64,000 nt of DNA from Sporosarcina oncorhynchi. GTDB taxonomy: Bacteria; Bacillota; Bacilli; Bacillales_A; Planococcaceae. Numbering within the stretch: the first letter of the stretch is position 1; every line of letters starts with the position of its first letter. Positions 26,547 through 34,685 of this stretch are shown here, piece by piece. Made by a program: the position numbers and the translations under genes. Below the pieces are notes generated by a model. It worked only from the letters and a program-made list of their open reading frames with translations, did not search any database and was not told the DNA's origin. The DNA lies in the NCBI RefSeq assembly GCF_033304615.1, contig NZ_CP129118.1, forward strand, positions 864,001 to 928,000, given 5' to 3'.

Positions 26547-28199
26547 TTATCTACCGATCGGCCAATCGAATGGAACTGAGCCAGGAGGTGAGTGTTTCAA
26601 AATATCGATGATTGGAATCGTATACGCGAACAAAATCAGCGCGATTGTGATTCCGATCCACAAGTACCAGTTTTCAAGAATCTTAGGTGTCGGTTCTGCA
26701 TCAATCTCCTCTTCAGCAATCGGGAATTCTTCGACGCCACGCGGGGCGAAGAATGCCAACTGGATGAAGATATACGTCATCAGAATGATTGCGATGAACA
26801 GAATCGTACCACCGACTGCTTGTGCGATTTGATAATTGATCCAAGTGTCAACTTGAGCACCGCCTGCATAGTTTGAGAAGTTGGAACGTCTAGGACCACC
26901 AAGCAATCCTTGAATATGCATAGATGTGGACATGATTGTCATACCGAACGTCCAGATGATTGTTTGAATGATTCCGAGTTTATTTAGCTTCGGAGTCAAG
27001 CGGCGTCCTGTTAAATGTGGCACCAGCCAGTAGGCGATACCGAAATAGGTCAAGATGACTGTTGTCGCAACCGTTAAGTGGAAGTGACCAGTAACCCAAA
27101 TCGTATTATGGATTAACGAATTCATTTGGTGAGATGCGTTAACAATTCCGCCCGCTCCACCAGGAATGAATGCGACCATACCGATGAATGGTGCAAAGAA
27201 ACGTACGTCTTTCCACGGTAATTTCTTAAACCATCCGAATAGACTTTTATAGCCTTTACGTCTTCCAGTTGTTTCAAATGTAGCGAAAATCGAGAATGCA
27301 GTCATCAGTGAAGGAATGACAACCATGAATGTCAATACAACCTGAATGAATTTCCAAGTTGGATCGATACCCGGTTCAGTTAACTGATGGTGGAATCCGA
27401 CAGGGATTGAGAACATTAAGAGAAGAATAAATGCTAGTCTTGCAAGTGAATCACTGAATAACTTCCCGCCAATAATTTTCGGGATGATTGCGTACCAAGC
27501 CATATAAGCCGGAAGCAACCAGAAGTAAACTAATGGGTGACCGAAATACCAAAATAATGTACGGCTCAATAGTACGTTAATGGTTTCAGCATACCCAAGG
27601 GACCAAGGGATGAACTGTACTAAAACGGATGTTGCGACACCAAGTGAAGCGATGAACCACATGGCCATATTAATCGTAACCATGAATGCCAGCAACGGTG
27701 ATTTTTCACCGGGATGTGCTTTTTTCCATACATATAATTGACGGAAGTTCGTGAAAACGGCAATCCAGCTACCTACGATTACGAGAGCTAGACCAATATA
27801 GAATGCAACGTGTGCACGTAATGGCGCATAGAATGTATATAATACGTTGGCTTGACCGACTAGAATTGTAACCGCAGCAATAACGGTACCGACGAGCATT
27901 GTCCAGAACGAAATCCATGCCCATTTACGTTGTTTATCGGATAGGCCAACCGTCTTTCCCAGTAGAGCGAATTGGAATCCGATGATGAAGAACGTTGTTA
28001 ATACTAATCCCAGGATAACGCCGTGGACTGTTAAAATTGTATAATAATTAATGCCGAATGGTAATTGGAACTCGCCTGAACGTGCCAATGTCTGTAGTAA
28101 ACCCATTAGACCACCAATCAGGAGTGAAGCAAATGTGACATACATGAATGACATGTATAGACGGGATTCTTTCTTTGAAAAATTCATATGTTTATTCAT
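26547..28199 (-). CDS. cbaA: ba3-type cytochrome c oxidase subunit I
   Basis: This 550-residue heme-copper oxidase subunit has about 13 helices. Haem and copper ligands are visible: the N-terminal His in ILTVHGVILG, HPLVYFWLLPAYMAWY (CuB His and nearby Tyr), the adjacent HH in GFHHQLTEPG, and HNTIWVTGHFHLTVAT, with the His pair for haem a3/b. This arrangement and the short subunit II mark the B-type (ba3/bo3) family. It reduces oxygen to water and pumps protons. Its ATG overlaps the subunit II stop (ATGA), and it is the last gene of a three-gene operon. Confidence 0.93.
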   Translation of the reverse strand: MNKHMNFSKKESRLYMSFMYVTFASLLIGGLMGLLQTLARSGEFQLPFGINYYTILTVHGVILGLVLTTFFIIGFQFALLGKTVGLSDKQRKWAWISFWTMLVGTVIAAVTILVGQANVLYTFYAPLRAHVAFYIGLALVIVGSWIAVFTNFRQLYVWKKAHPGEKSPLLAFMVTINMAMWFIASLGVATSVLVQFIPWSLGYAETINVLLSRTLFWYFGHPLVYFWLLPAYMAWYAIIPKIIGGKLFSDSLARLAFILLLMFSIPVGFHHQLTEPGIDPTWKFIQVVLTFMVVIPSLMTAFSIFATFETTGRRKGYKSLFGWFKKLPWKDVRFFAPFIGMVAFIPGGAGGIVNASHQMNSLIHNTIWVTGHFHLTVATTVILTYFGIAYWLVPHLTGRRLTPKLNKLGIIQTIIWTFGMTIMSTSMHIQGLLGGPRRSNFSNYAGGAQVDTWINYQIAQAVGGTILFIAIILMTYIFIQLAFFAPRGVEEFPIAEEEIDAEPTPKILENWYLWIGITIALILFAYTIPIIDILKHSPPGSVPFDWPIGR

Positions 28200-28702
28200 T
28201 CGTCATACACCTCCACTGTTGCGAACATTTGATGGTGACCGACGCCGCAGTATTCATTACATACGACAGTGAATTCACCTGCGTTTTTCATGACTGTTTC
28301 CAGCCTACTAATGTGACCAGGCTCTACCATCATATTGACGTTTGTGCCTGCAACTTGGAAGCCGTGTACGACGTCCTTAGTAGTAACTTGGAACAAGACT
28401 GTTGAACCTTTTGGTACACGAATTGTTTTAACTGGTTTATCATTCTCATCATTTCCGATATCATAATTAAATGCGGAAGCAACGATATTGACGATGTATT
28501 TTCCATCCGCAACTTCTTGAAGACCCAGATTTTCAGGTTTGAATGATTCATGCGCTTCGACGTTCTGCGGATCGATTGTTTCGATATGGCTTTGCGGATG
28601 AGTCCCTTTCCAAAATGCTGCAAATCCGATAATAAGTAAAAATAGTGCGAGTGAAGCTAATCCGAATACAAGCCAGATCTTTTCATATTTATGCAAATGC
28701 AT
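28196..28702 (-). CDS. cbaB: ba3-type cytochrome c oxidase subunit II
   Basis: This 168-residue subunit has one N-terminal membrane anchor (IWLVFGLASLALFLLIIGF) followed by an extracellular cupredoxin domain. The CuA ligands are present in VVHGFQVAGTNVN (His) and CNEYCGVGHHQMFA (two Cys, Glu carbonyl, His, Met). It accepts electrons from cytochrome c and passes them to subunit I. The single anchor and about 170-residue length match B-type oxidases. AGGAGG lies just before the ATG. Confidence 0.93.
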   Translation of the reverse strand: MHLHKYEKIWLVFGLASLALFLLIIGFAAFWKGTHPQSHIETIDPQNVEAHESFKPENLGLQEVADGKYIVNIVASAFNYDIGNDENDKPVKTIRVPKGSTVLFQVTTKDVVHGFQVAGTNVNMMVEPGHISRLETVMKNAGEFTVVCNEYCGVGHHQMFATVEVYDE

Positions 28703-28726
28703 CGATTTTCCTCCTAACAGTTTTCA

Positions 28727-28873
28727 TTATCTTGATAAAAAGAGTGCGTAAAGCCCAAACCACATAATGAGGATAAAGACTCCTACCAACATTACAGATA
28801 TAAACGTTCCTTTTAGATTGATGCCTGAATCGTCACTTTTTGTCGAATGCTGTTTAGAATTTTCTTTAGCCAT
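28727..28873 (-). CDS. cbaD: cytochrome c oxidase subunit IIa (CbaD-like)
   Basis: This 48-residue protein was read directly from the sequence. The ATG at 28873 is preceded by AGGAGGTGG. It has a charged N-terminus (MAKENSKQHSTKSDDSG) followed by one membrane helix (FISVMLVGVFILIMWFGLYA) and ends LFLSR. Size, single helix and position directly before subunit II match subunit IIa of ba3 oxidases, which supplies the helix missing from the one-helix subunit II. It is the first gene of the cbaD-cbaB-cbaA operon. Confidence 0.85.
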   Translation of the reverse strand: MAKENSKQHSTKSDDSGINLKGTFISVMLVGVFILIMWFGLYALFLSR

Positions 28874-29224
28874 TCATTCCACCTCCTGCTTAACAATGTT
28901 GTTTGCTGATACTTTTATCATAAGCAATTACAGGAAATAGAGAATTAGGGATTTCCCTATGAATCATTCGAAAGACTTCAAGTTCACAATTTATACAAAT
29001 CGCCTTCAAACTTTCGCCACACTTCTAATAGTAGTGAATATTCATAGTTAAAATTCGACATGAATTGACAGATAGGAACTTTCATGTTTTTGGAACGTCA
29101 TAATAGGGAAAGGAAGTATAGTTATCCTTTTTGTGTAAATTATCCGTTTAATTGACCATACTGGTGATGGAATTTACAATTAGAAGAGTGAGAAAAAATC
29201 TAAAATGAAAGTCGGTTGAGAACG
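28874..29224. other. divergent promoter region between oxidase operon and nagB
   Basis: This is about 350 bases without a gene. It contains a perfect 14-base palindrome TAGGGATTTCCCTA at 28946-28959 and must hold promoters for both directions. I see no riboswitch or RNA gene. Confidence 0.5.
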
Positions 29225-29929
29225 ATGGAGAAATGTAAATTTATTCAAGTGCAAAGTCCTGAAGAGGGAGCGGAACAGTTTTACCAACTGTTAAAAGAAG
29301 AACTTGAGAACGATAGACTTCAAGTGCTCGGATTGGCGACAGGCAGTACAATGATCCCCGTTTATAAGAAACTGACGGAATCAGCACTGGATTTCTCAAA
29401 TGTAACGACATTTAACCTGGATGAATATGTTGGTTTGACTGCATCCAGTCCAAATAGCTATGCATATTTCATGAACGATCATCTATTCAGCAAAAAGAAA
29501 TTTAAGGATACAAATATTCCTAACGGCGTGGCTCCAGACTTAGATGCAGAATGCACGCGATATGAAAGGGCTCTGCAAGATGCGAAACTCGATATCCAGC
29601 TGCTTGGCGTAGGAGAGAACGGGCATATCGCATTCAACGAACCAGGAACGCCTGCAGATTCCGTTACGCATGTAGCGACATTAACGGATTCCACTTTAGG
29701 CGTAAACAGCCAATACTTCGAAAATGATGAAAAAATCCCGGAAACTGCATTGACGATGGGAATCGCATCCATCCTTAGTGCGAAAAAACTCGTTTTACTC
29801 GCTTTCGGTGAAAAGAAAAGACCCGCATTGATGAAAGTGCTTGAAGGTAAGGTAGATCAAGATTGGACGATTACCTACTTGCTGGAACATGATGATGTGA
29901 TAATCATTACGGATCTAGACTTGAAATAA
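29225..29929 (+). CDS. nagB: glucosamine-6-phosphate deaminase
   Basis: The protein has 234 residues from the ATG at 29225; an in-frame TTG nine bases earlier is possible. Active-site blocks are intact: LATGSTM (37-43, phosphate binding), FNLDEYVG with Asp66 as the base, and LGVGENGHIAFNEPG with His134 and Glu139. It converts glucosamine-6-phosphate to fructose-6-phosphate and ammonia, linking amino-sugar or wall-recycling catabolism to glycolysis. It has no nagA partner here and is followed by a strong terminator. The length matches the short monomeric B. subtilis-type enzymes, which lack the allosteric C-terminal part. Confidence 0.93.
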   Translation: MEKCKFIQVQSPEEGAEQFYQLLKEELENDRLQVLGLATGSTMIPVYKKLTESALDFSNVTTFNLDEYVGLTASSPNSYAYFMNDHLFSKKKFKDTNIPNGVAPDLDAECTRYERALQDAKLDIQLLGVGENGHIAFNEPGTPADSVTHVATLTDSTLGVNSQYFENDEKIPETALTMGIASILSAKKLVLLAFGEKKRPALMKVLEGKVDQDWTITYLLEHDDVIIITDLDLK

Positions 29930-29938
29930 AACATGACT

Positions 29939-29975
29939 AAAAGCCGCATCCTATTTAATAGGATGCGGCTTTTAT
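29939..29975 (+). terminator. rho-independent terminator
   Basis: The perfect arms AAAAGCCGCATCCTAT and ATAGGATGCGGCTTTT follow nagB. Confidence 0.93.
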
Positions 29976-30031
29976 TGAATGTAACATTAATTTCATTAAT
30001 CTGACTAATGGTATTCCATTTGTCATGTTTC

Positions 30032-30048
30032 TGTTACATAACTGTAAT
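30032..30048 (+). promoter_or_regulatory. WalR-type direct repeat
   Basis: TGTTAC-ATAAC-TGTAAT matches WalR consensus TGTWAH-N5-TGTWAH exactly. It is 74-90 bases before the start of the NlpC/P60 gene. Confidence 0.7.
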
Positions 30049-30121
30049 ATAGGACGAGCATAGGTCATGGTAAAGTTATCTCAGATGATTTTTTCAGATA
30101 AATATAAATTTGGGGGAACAT

Positions 30122-30616
30122 ATGAGAATCTTAGCACATGCACAGAAATCCTTAGTGATTTTAGCGATTACATTTGTATTATTTGTCACTCCATTCATTG
30201 AACAAGCTCAAGCTTCTTCTCCAGATGCAGTGGCATTAATCGATACGGCCACAAGTTTAAAAGGTATTAAGTATAAATACGGTGGCACGACAACAGCTGG
30301 TTTCGACTGTTCAGGCTATATTCAATTTGTTTTCAAAAAACATGACGTCAATTTGCCACGTACGACATCGGGCATGCACGCGACTGGCGTCGAAGTTAAC
30401 AAGTCCGACTTGATCGCTGGTGATCTCGTTTTCTTCAATACGACAGGTAAAGGTGTTTCTCACGTAGGCATGTATGTGGGCGATGGTAAGTTCGCTCATG
30501 CATCCACATCAAAAGGTGTACGTGTAGATGCACTTGACGACCCGTACTATTGGGGCAAGCGCTACATAGGCGCAAAACGTATCAACGGTGTCAGCAATGT
30601 TGCTTACGCAAAATAA
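30122..30616 (+). CDS. NlpC/P60 endopeptidase (single domain)
   Basis: The protein has 164 residues from the ATG at 30122, with GGGGGAA directly upstream. A signal peptide ending near QAQA is followed by only an NlpC/P60 domain: TTAGFDCSGYIQFVF (catalytic Cys), VSHVGMYVG (His) and FAHASTSKG. It lacks LysM, SH3 or SLH anchors, so it may be freely secreted or held by interactions. Its sequence closely follows the catalytic half of the SLH protein at 9117-10019, and both share WalR-type sites, suggesting duplication with retained regulation and loss or gain of the SLH tail. Confidence 0.9.
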   Translation: MRILAHAQKSLVILAITFVLFVTPFIEQAQASSPDAVALIDTATSLKGIKYKYGGTTTAGFDCSGYIQFVFKKHDVNLPRTTSGMHATGVEVNKSDLIAGDLVFFNTTGKGVSHVGMYVGDGKFAHASTSKGVRVDALDDPYYWGKRYIGAKRINGVSNVAYAK

Positions 30617-30632
30617 GTATAATTGTAGATAG

Positions 30633-30663
30633 GCAGATCTCCTTTTAGGGGGTCTGTTTTTTT
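30633..30663 (+). terminator. rho-independent terminator
   Basis: The hairpin CAGATC-TCC/GGGGTCTG is followed by TTTTTTT. A repeat array begins about 35 bases further on. Confidence 0.8.
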
Positions 30664-30697
30664 GTGTGGAGAATATATATTTTGGTTGCGGGGTTGT

Positions 30698-31127
30698 TAC
30701 GTTTCGATACGAAGCGTCTATGTTTCGATACGCTGCGTTTACGTTACGTTGCGCGTGCTACGTTTCGATACGAAGAGTCTACGTTGTGATACGACGCTGC
30801 TACGTTTCGATACGGTATGTTTACGTTTCGTTGCGTTGTTTACGTTTCGATACGAAGTCTACGTTGTGATACGACGCTGCTACGTTTCGATACGGCATGT
30901 TTACGTTACGTTGCGCGTGCTACGTTTCGATACGAAGGGTCTACGTTGTGATACGAAGCATCTACGTTTCGATACGCCGCGTTTACGTTTCGTTGCGCGT
31001 GCTACGTTTCGATACGAAGAGTCTACGTTGTGATACGAAGCCGCTACGTTTCGATACGGCATGTTTACGTTTCGTTGCGCTACAGTTACGTTTCGATACG
31101 CACTCTCTACATTTCATTACTCTCAAA
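30698..31127. repeat. 21-bp imperfect tandem repeat array, core TACGTTTCGATACG
   Basis: I count 21 units in 430 bases. Most are 21 bases: a conserved TACGTTTCGATACG followed by seven variable bases; five are 19 bases. From unit 3 the units recur in a fixed order of four types (a 19-base TTGCG form, an AAG form, a GTGATACG form and a form ending GTT) in about 82-base super-repeats. All forward frames stay open because 21 is a multiple of 3, but there is no ribosome site and the translated frames are low-complexity. I treat it as non-coding. Confidence 0.9.
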
Positions 31128-31143
31128 TCCATTTACCTACAAA

Positions 31144-31176
31144 CAAAAAAGAAGCCGCAACAACTGCGGCTTCTTT
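31144..31176 (-). terminator. rho-independent terminator
   Basis: The arms AAGAAGCCGCA and TGCGGCTTCTT, with a T-run on the minus strand, end the secA2-slaP operon. Confidence 0.9.
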
Positions 31177-31186
31177 CATATTATCA

Positions 31187-32080
31187 TTATTGTGGAACGC
31201 GGATTGTCCAACGGGAGAAGTCTGGCTCTTCTTTTTGAACCATCTCTTTTGGATAGATGAACGTCCATGGTTTAGATGTATTCGCCTTGACGGATAGTGG
31301 CGCAAGGTCAAATGATCCTTTTGCAACCATTTCGCCCGTAGCGTCGATCAGTTCCAATGGCAACTTTTCAATGTTGATTTGTTTCGAGTGGCCATTGCGG
31401 ATGAAGATGGAAGCGGCGATGCTGCCGTCATCCTGTGTCTTCACTTGGAATCCTGCGAAGTTTACTTCACGCGGTTTCAATTTCGGCATGCCTTCGACAG
31501 CTTTTGCAAGCGCGTCTTTCTGCTCGGTAGACAAACCGTCTTCCCAAGCTTGTTCAAGTTCAAGCTTGTGAGGCACCATTGACTGCACGTTAAAAGCAAG
31601 CTTCCAGTTTTCAGCAGGCGGTTCTTCTGCAAAGATGTTTTCTTTCGTGAAGACGAATACCCAAGGACGCGCGCTGCGTGCTGGGATTTCACCAAGTTCG
31701 TTCAAATCGAATTCTTGTGATGCAATTGTTTTTCCTTCATCATCAAGCAACATCAGTTCAACGGATCCGACTGTAATCGCTTGTTCTAAAGAAGAACGGA
31801 AAAATGATTTCACTAGCCAGCTGCCATTTGCTGGTTCAACATCGATATCGATACCGGATAGAGAAATCTGGTTAGGTTTTAATGGTTCCAGCTCATTCGA
31901 TAGAAAACGGAAAACGTATTCTTGTTCTTGTGAAAGAGCCCATTGTGGATGAAGGGAAAGTGTTGTCTCGACTTCTTCCGTGCCTTCAGATTGTGCACTT
32001 CCTTCTAAAATTTCATCGGAACTGATTGTACTGTCTGCTCCGGTCTTTTCGGTTTTTTTGAACATAGAGAAAAGTTTCAT
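31187..32080 (-). CDS. slaP: accessory Sec system S-layer assembly protein SlaP
   Basis: This 297-residue cytoplasmic protein lacks a signal peptide and contains two similar SLAP-type repeats. The first (about 45-165) includes NQISLSGIDIDVE and ARPWVFVFTKENIF; the second (about 180-295) includes REVNFAGFQVKTQ and SKPWTFIYPKEMV. In Bacillus anthracis SlaP and SecA2 are needed for efficient secretion of S-layer proteins. Here the ATG overlaps the secA2 stop by four bases, the same order as in that species, so the identification is strong. The SLH proteins at the start of the window are natural candidates for exported clients. Confidence 0.9.
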   Translation of the reverse strand: MKLFSMFKKTEKTGADSTISSDEILEGSAQSEGTEEVETTLSLHPQWALSQEQEYVFRFLSNELEPLKPNQISLSGIDIDVEPANGSWLVKSFFRSSLEQAITVGSVELMLLDDEGKTIASQEFDLNELGEIPARSARPWVFVFTKENIFAEEPPAENWKLAFNVQSMVPHKLELEQAWEDGLSTEQKDALAKAVEGMPKLKPREVNFAGFQVKTQDDGSIAASIFIRNGHSKQINIEKLPLELIDATGEMVAKGSFDLAPLSVKANTSKPWTFIYPKEMVQKEEPDFSRWTIRVPQ

Positions 32081-34443
32081 GATTCTTGTGCCTCCTGTTG
32101 TTGTGAGATGAGCTTCATGAAGCCGATGACTTCAGATGCAATGTTGCGACGCAATTTCTGGTAATGCGTTCCGAACAGTTCCAATCCTTCACGTTGATAA
32201 ATACGCATCGGGTCTTCTTGTCCATACGAACGTAAGCCGATTCCTTCTTTCAGGCGCGCCATCACTTCCAGATGTTTTACCCATGTCGTATCGATATGGC
32301 TCAACATGACTTGTGGAATGATGTCATTCACTTGTTCATTATCTGTGAAGAAATCGAGATAATCAAACAGTTGGGCCACAGGTTCTTTATAGACTTTTAG
32401 GATATCGGCTGGTCGTTCAAGATTACGCGGCAAAGTAAAGGGTTCCAATAATAGCCCATTTAACGTTTTCTCAATTCGGTCGAAATTGAAGTTATCTGGT
32501 GTCTCATCTTCAGGACAGCTGTCATAAACGACAAATTCGACTGCCTCTGACACCATTGTTTTCAATTGTTCCAAAAGGTTTTCACGTTCTAAAACTTTAT
32601 CACGCAATGAATAGAGGACACCGCGCTGGTCATTGATGACGTCATCCAGTTTAAGATTGTACTCACGCATGGAGAAGTGTGCACCTTCAACGATCCGTTG
32701 TGTGCGCTCAGTCAGTTCATCGACTTCCGGATTCTTGATCAATCCATCTTCATCCGCTTTTACTTTTTTTGTGAATTTTTCGATATCATCTTTAGCAAAA
32801 CGTTTGAACATATCATCTTCTAAAGACAGGAAGAATTGACTTTCCCCGTGATCACCTTGACGACCTGAACGACCACGTAACTGATTATCGATTCGGCGAC
32901 TTTCGTGCTTCTCGGTCCCTAGCACAAACAGTCCACCATTCTCTTCGACACCTTCACCGAGGACGATGTCAGTTCCGCGCCCTGCCATATTTGTGGCAAC
33001 AGTGATATGGCCGTATTGGCCCGCTTGAGAGATCAAATCGACTTCCTGCTCGACACTTTTTGCATTCAATAGATGATAGTTGAGCTTCTTTTTATCTAGA
33101 TGTTCTGCGACTTTTTCAGATTGTAAAATCGAAGTCGTTCCAACGAGAACAGGTTGTCCCTTTTCATGACGTTTTGCGACTTCTTCTGCAACTGCATTGT
33201 ATTTTTGATCGATTGTGACAAAGACTTTGTCAGGTGAATCGATTCTGGCACGTGGCCGGTTCGTTGGAATTTGAATAACTTCCATATTGTATACTTCACG
33301 GAATTCCTTGTCCTGCGTTTTGGCAGTTCCGGTCATCCCGCTCAGGCTCGGGTACATTCTGAAATAGTTCTGGATTGTAATCTGTGCCTGGGCTTTATTC
33401 TCGTCAGTGATTGGAAGGCCTTCTTTCGCTTCGATGGCCTGGTGCAATCCGTCGGAAAGTGTACGTCCTTCCATGATGCGTCCTGTAAACATATCGACGA
33501 GCTCGATCTTGTCGTCTTTTACAATATAATCGACATCACGCTCGAAGATGACGTAGGCGCGGACTGCTTGAATCATATAATGGTAGAGAGTCTGATGCTC
33601 GAGTTCGTAAAGGTTGTCAATGCCGAATGCTTTTTCGACTTGCTCGATGCCATCGTCGGTCAACGATGTTGCTTTTGTTTCATCATCGAAATCGAAATGG
33701 ACACCTTTTTTGAACCGTTTTGCGAGTCTTGCAGCAATCATATGCAAATCTCCGTCAGCCTGCATTTTACCGGCAACAATCAACGGTGTTTTCGCTTCAT
33801 CGATCAATACGCTGTCTACTTCATCAATAATGGCGAAGTGGTAAGGGCGTTGCACTTTTTGCGAAGTATGTTGGACCATATTATCACGAAGATAATCAAA
33901 TCCGAATTCCGTACCAACACCGTAAGTGATGTCAGCCATATAAGCATTTTGCTTTGCTGGACCCTGCATCATTGGAACGTTCAAGCCGACCGTCAAACCA
34001 AGAAAACGATGGATCTGGCCAATCTGTTCGTAGTCACGTTTTGCAAGATAATCGTTTACCGTAATTACGTGGACACCTTTTCCTTCTAATGCCCGCAAAT
34101 AAGAAGGCAGCGAAGCGACAAGTGTTTTCCCTTCACCCGTAGGCATTTCTGCAATATTCCCTTCAGACAGCACCATGCCGCCGATCAGTTGAACATCAAA
34201 ATGCCGCATACCGAGCACCCTTTTGGATGCCTCACGGACAACGGCGAACGCTTCAGGAAGAATCGATTCGATTTTAGTGCCTTCCGCAACTTGTGATTTG
34301 AAAACTTCCGTCATATGTGCAAGTTCTTCATCTGAAAGTGTTTCATACTTAGATTCTAAATCATTTATCTGTTTAGCAACTTTTCGGTATTTACGAAGTT
34401 GTCTTTCGCTCGTTTGATTTGAACGTTTAAAAATTGATAACAT
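32077..34443 (-). CDS. secA2: accessory Sec translocase ATPase SecA2
   Basis: This 788-residue SecA family ATPase has AAAGGAG upstream. Motor motifs are present: MPTGEGKTLVASLP (Walker A), VDSVLIDEAKTPLI (Walker B), GMTGTAKTQ and the second-half blocks GTTSILQSEKVAEH, VATNMAGRGTDIVLG and QLRGRSGRQGDHGES. It is shorter than housekeeping SecA (about 840) and lacks the C-terminal zinc/linker tail, and it pairs with slaP, so it is SecA2. It drives export of a subset of proteins through SecYEG. It has the full preprotein-crosslinking and scaffold regions expected. Confidence 0.94.
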   Translation of the reverse strand: MLSIFKRSNQTSERQLRKYRKVAKQINDLESKYETLSDEELAHMTEVFKSQVAEGTKIESILPEAFAVVREASKRVLGMRHFDVQLIGGMVLSEGNIAEMPTGEGKTLVASLPSYLRALEGKGVHVITVNDYLAKRDYEQIGQIHRFLGLTVGLNVPMMQGPAKQNAYMADITYGVGTEFGFDYLRDNMVQHTSQKVQRPYHFAIIDEVDSVLIDEAKTPLIVAGKMQADGDLHMIAARLAKRFKKGVHFDFDDETKATSLTDDGIEQVEKAFGIDNLYELEHQTLYHYMIQAVRAYVIFERDVDYIVKDDKIELVDMFTGRIMEGRTLSDGLHQAIEAKEGLPITDENKAQAQITIQNYFRMYPSLSGMTGTAKTQDKEFREVYNMEVIQIPTNRPRARIDSPDKVFVTIDQKYNAVAEEVAKRHEKGQPVLVGTTSILQSEKVAEHLDKKKLNYHLLNAKSVEQEVDLISQAGQYGHITVATNMAGRGTDIVLGEGVEENGGLFVLGTEKHESRRIDNQLRGRSGRQGDHGESQFFLSLEDDMFKRFAKDDIEKFTKKVKADEDGLIKNPEVDELTERTQRIVEGAHFSMREYNLKLDDVINDQRGVLYSLRDKVLERENLLEQLKTMVSEAVEFVVYDSCPEDETPDNFNFDRIEKTLNGLLLEPFTLPRNLERPADILKVYKEPVAQLFDYLDFFTDNEQVNDIIPQVMLSHIDTTWVKHLEVMARLKEGIGLRSYGQEDPMRIYQREGLELFGTHYQKLRRNIASEVIGFMKLISQQQEAQES

Positions 34444-34608
34444 AGTAGTAGACGCTCCTTTAACTTTATCCTTCTAAAAAGGATACGGTTCCATTTTATC
34501 AAACTATCGGGGAAAAGACTACCTTGATTGAATAAATGGGATTAGTAGATTAAGGATAGATTGTACGGAATGAGGGTATACCAGATTCAACTGCAGTATT
34601 TCGCTAAC

Positions 34609-34636
34609 TTGAATGCTTTCTGGTACTGAATATGCT
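34609..34636 (+). promoter_or_regulatory. putative tagO promoter
   Basis: TTGAAT and TATGCT are separated by 16 bases, with an overlapping alternative -10 TATACT five bases on. It lies about 50 bases before the tagO start codon. Confidence 0.5.
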
Positions 34637-34685
34637 ATACTACTTGTGGCTAATTAAATCAATATTTTATTCGGGGAGGAAGGAC

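Noticed and set aside
30000-30110. ydaO-type (c-di-AMP) riboswitch before the NlpC/P60 gene
   Set aside because: Such riboswitches often precede NlpC/P60 genes, but the leader here is too short and none of the conserved motif blocks are seen; WalR repeats explain the region better.
30698-31127. Possible CRISPR array
   Set aside because: Units are too short (14-base core, 7-base variable part), the spacers are related to each other in a fixed order, and no cas genes are present.
30662-31238. Overlapping plus-strand frames of 67-123 codons with repeats such as YVSIRR and LRFDTK
   Set aside because: They are by-products of a 21-base tandem repeat whose length is a multiple of three. All three frames are open, there is no ribosome site and no protein-like composition.
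33271-34089. 272-codon plus-strand frame opposite secA2
   Set aside because: Antisense shadow of a strongly conserved secA2 gene; no ribosome site or homology.
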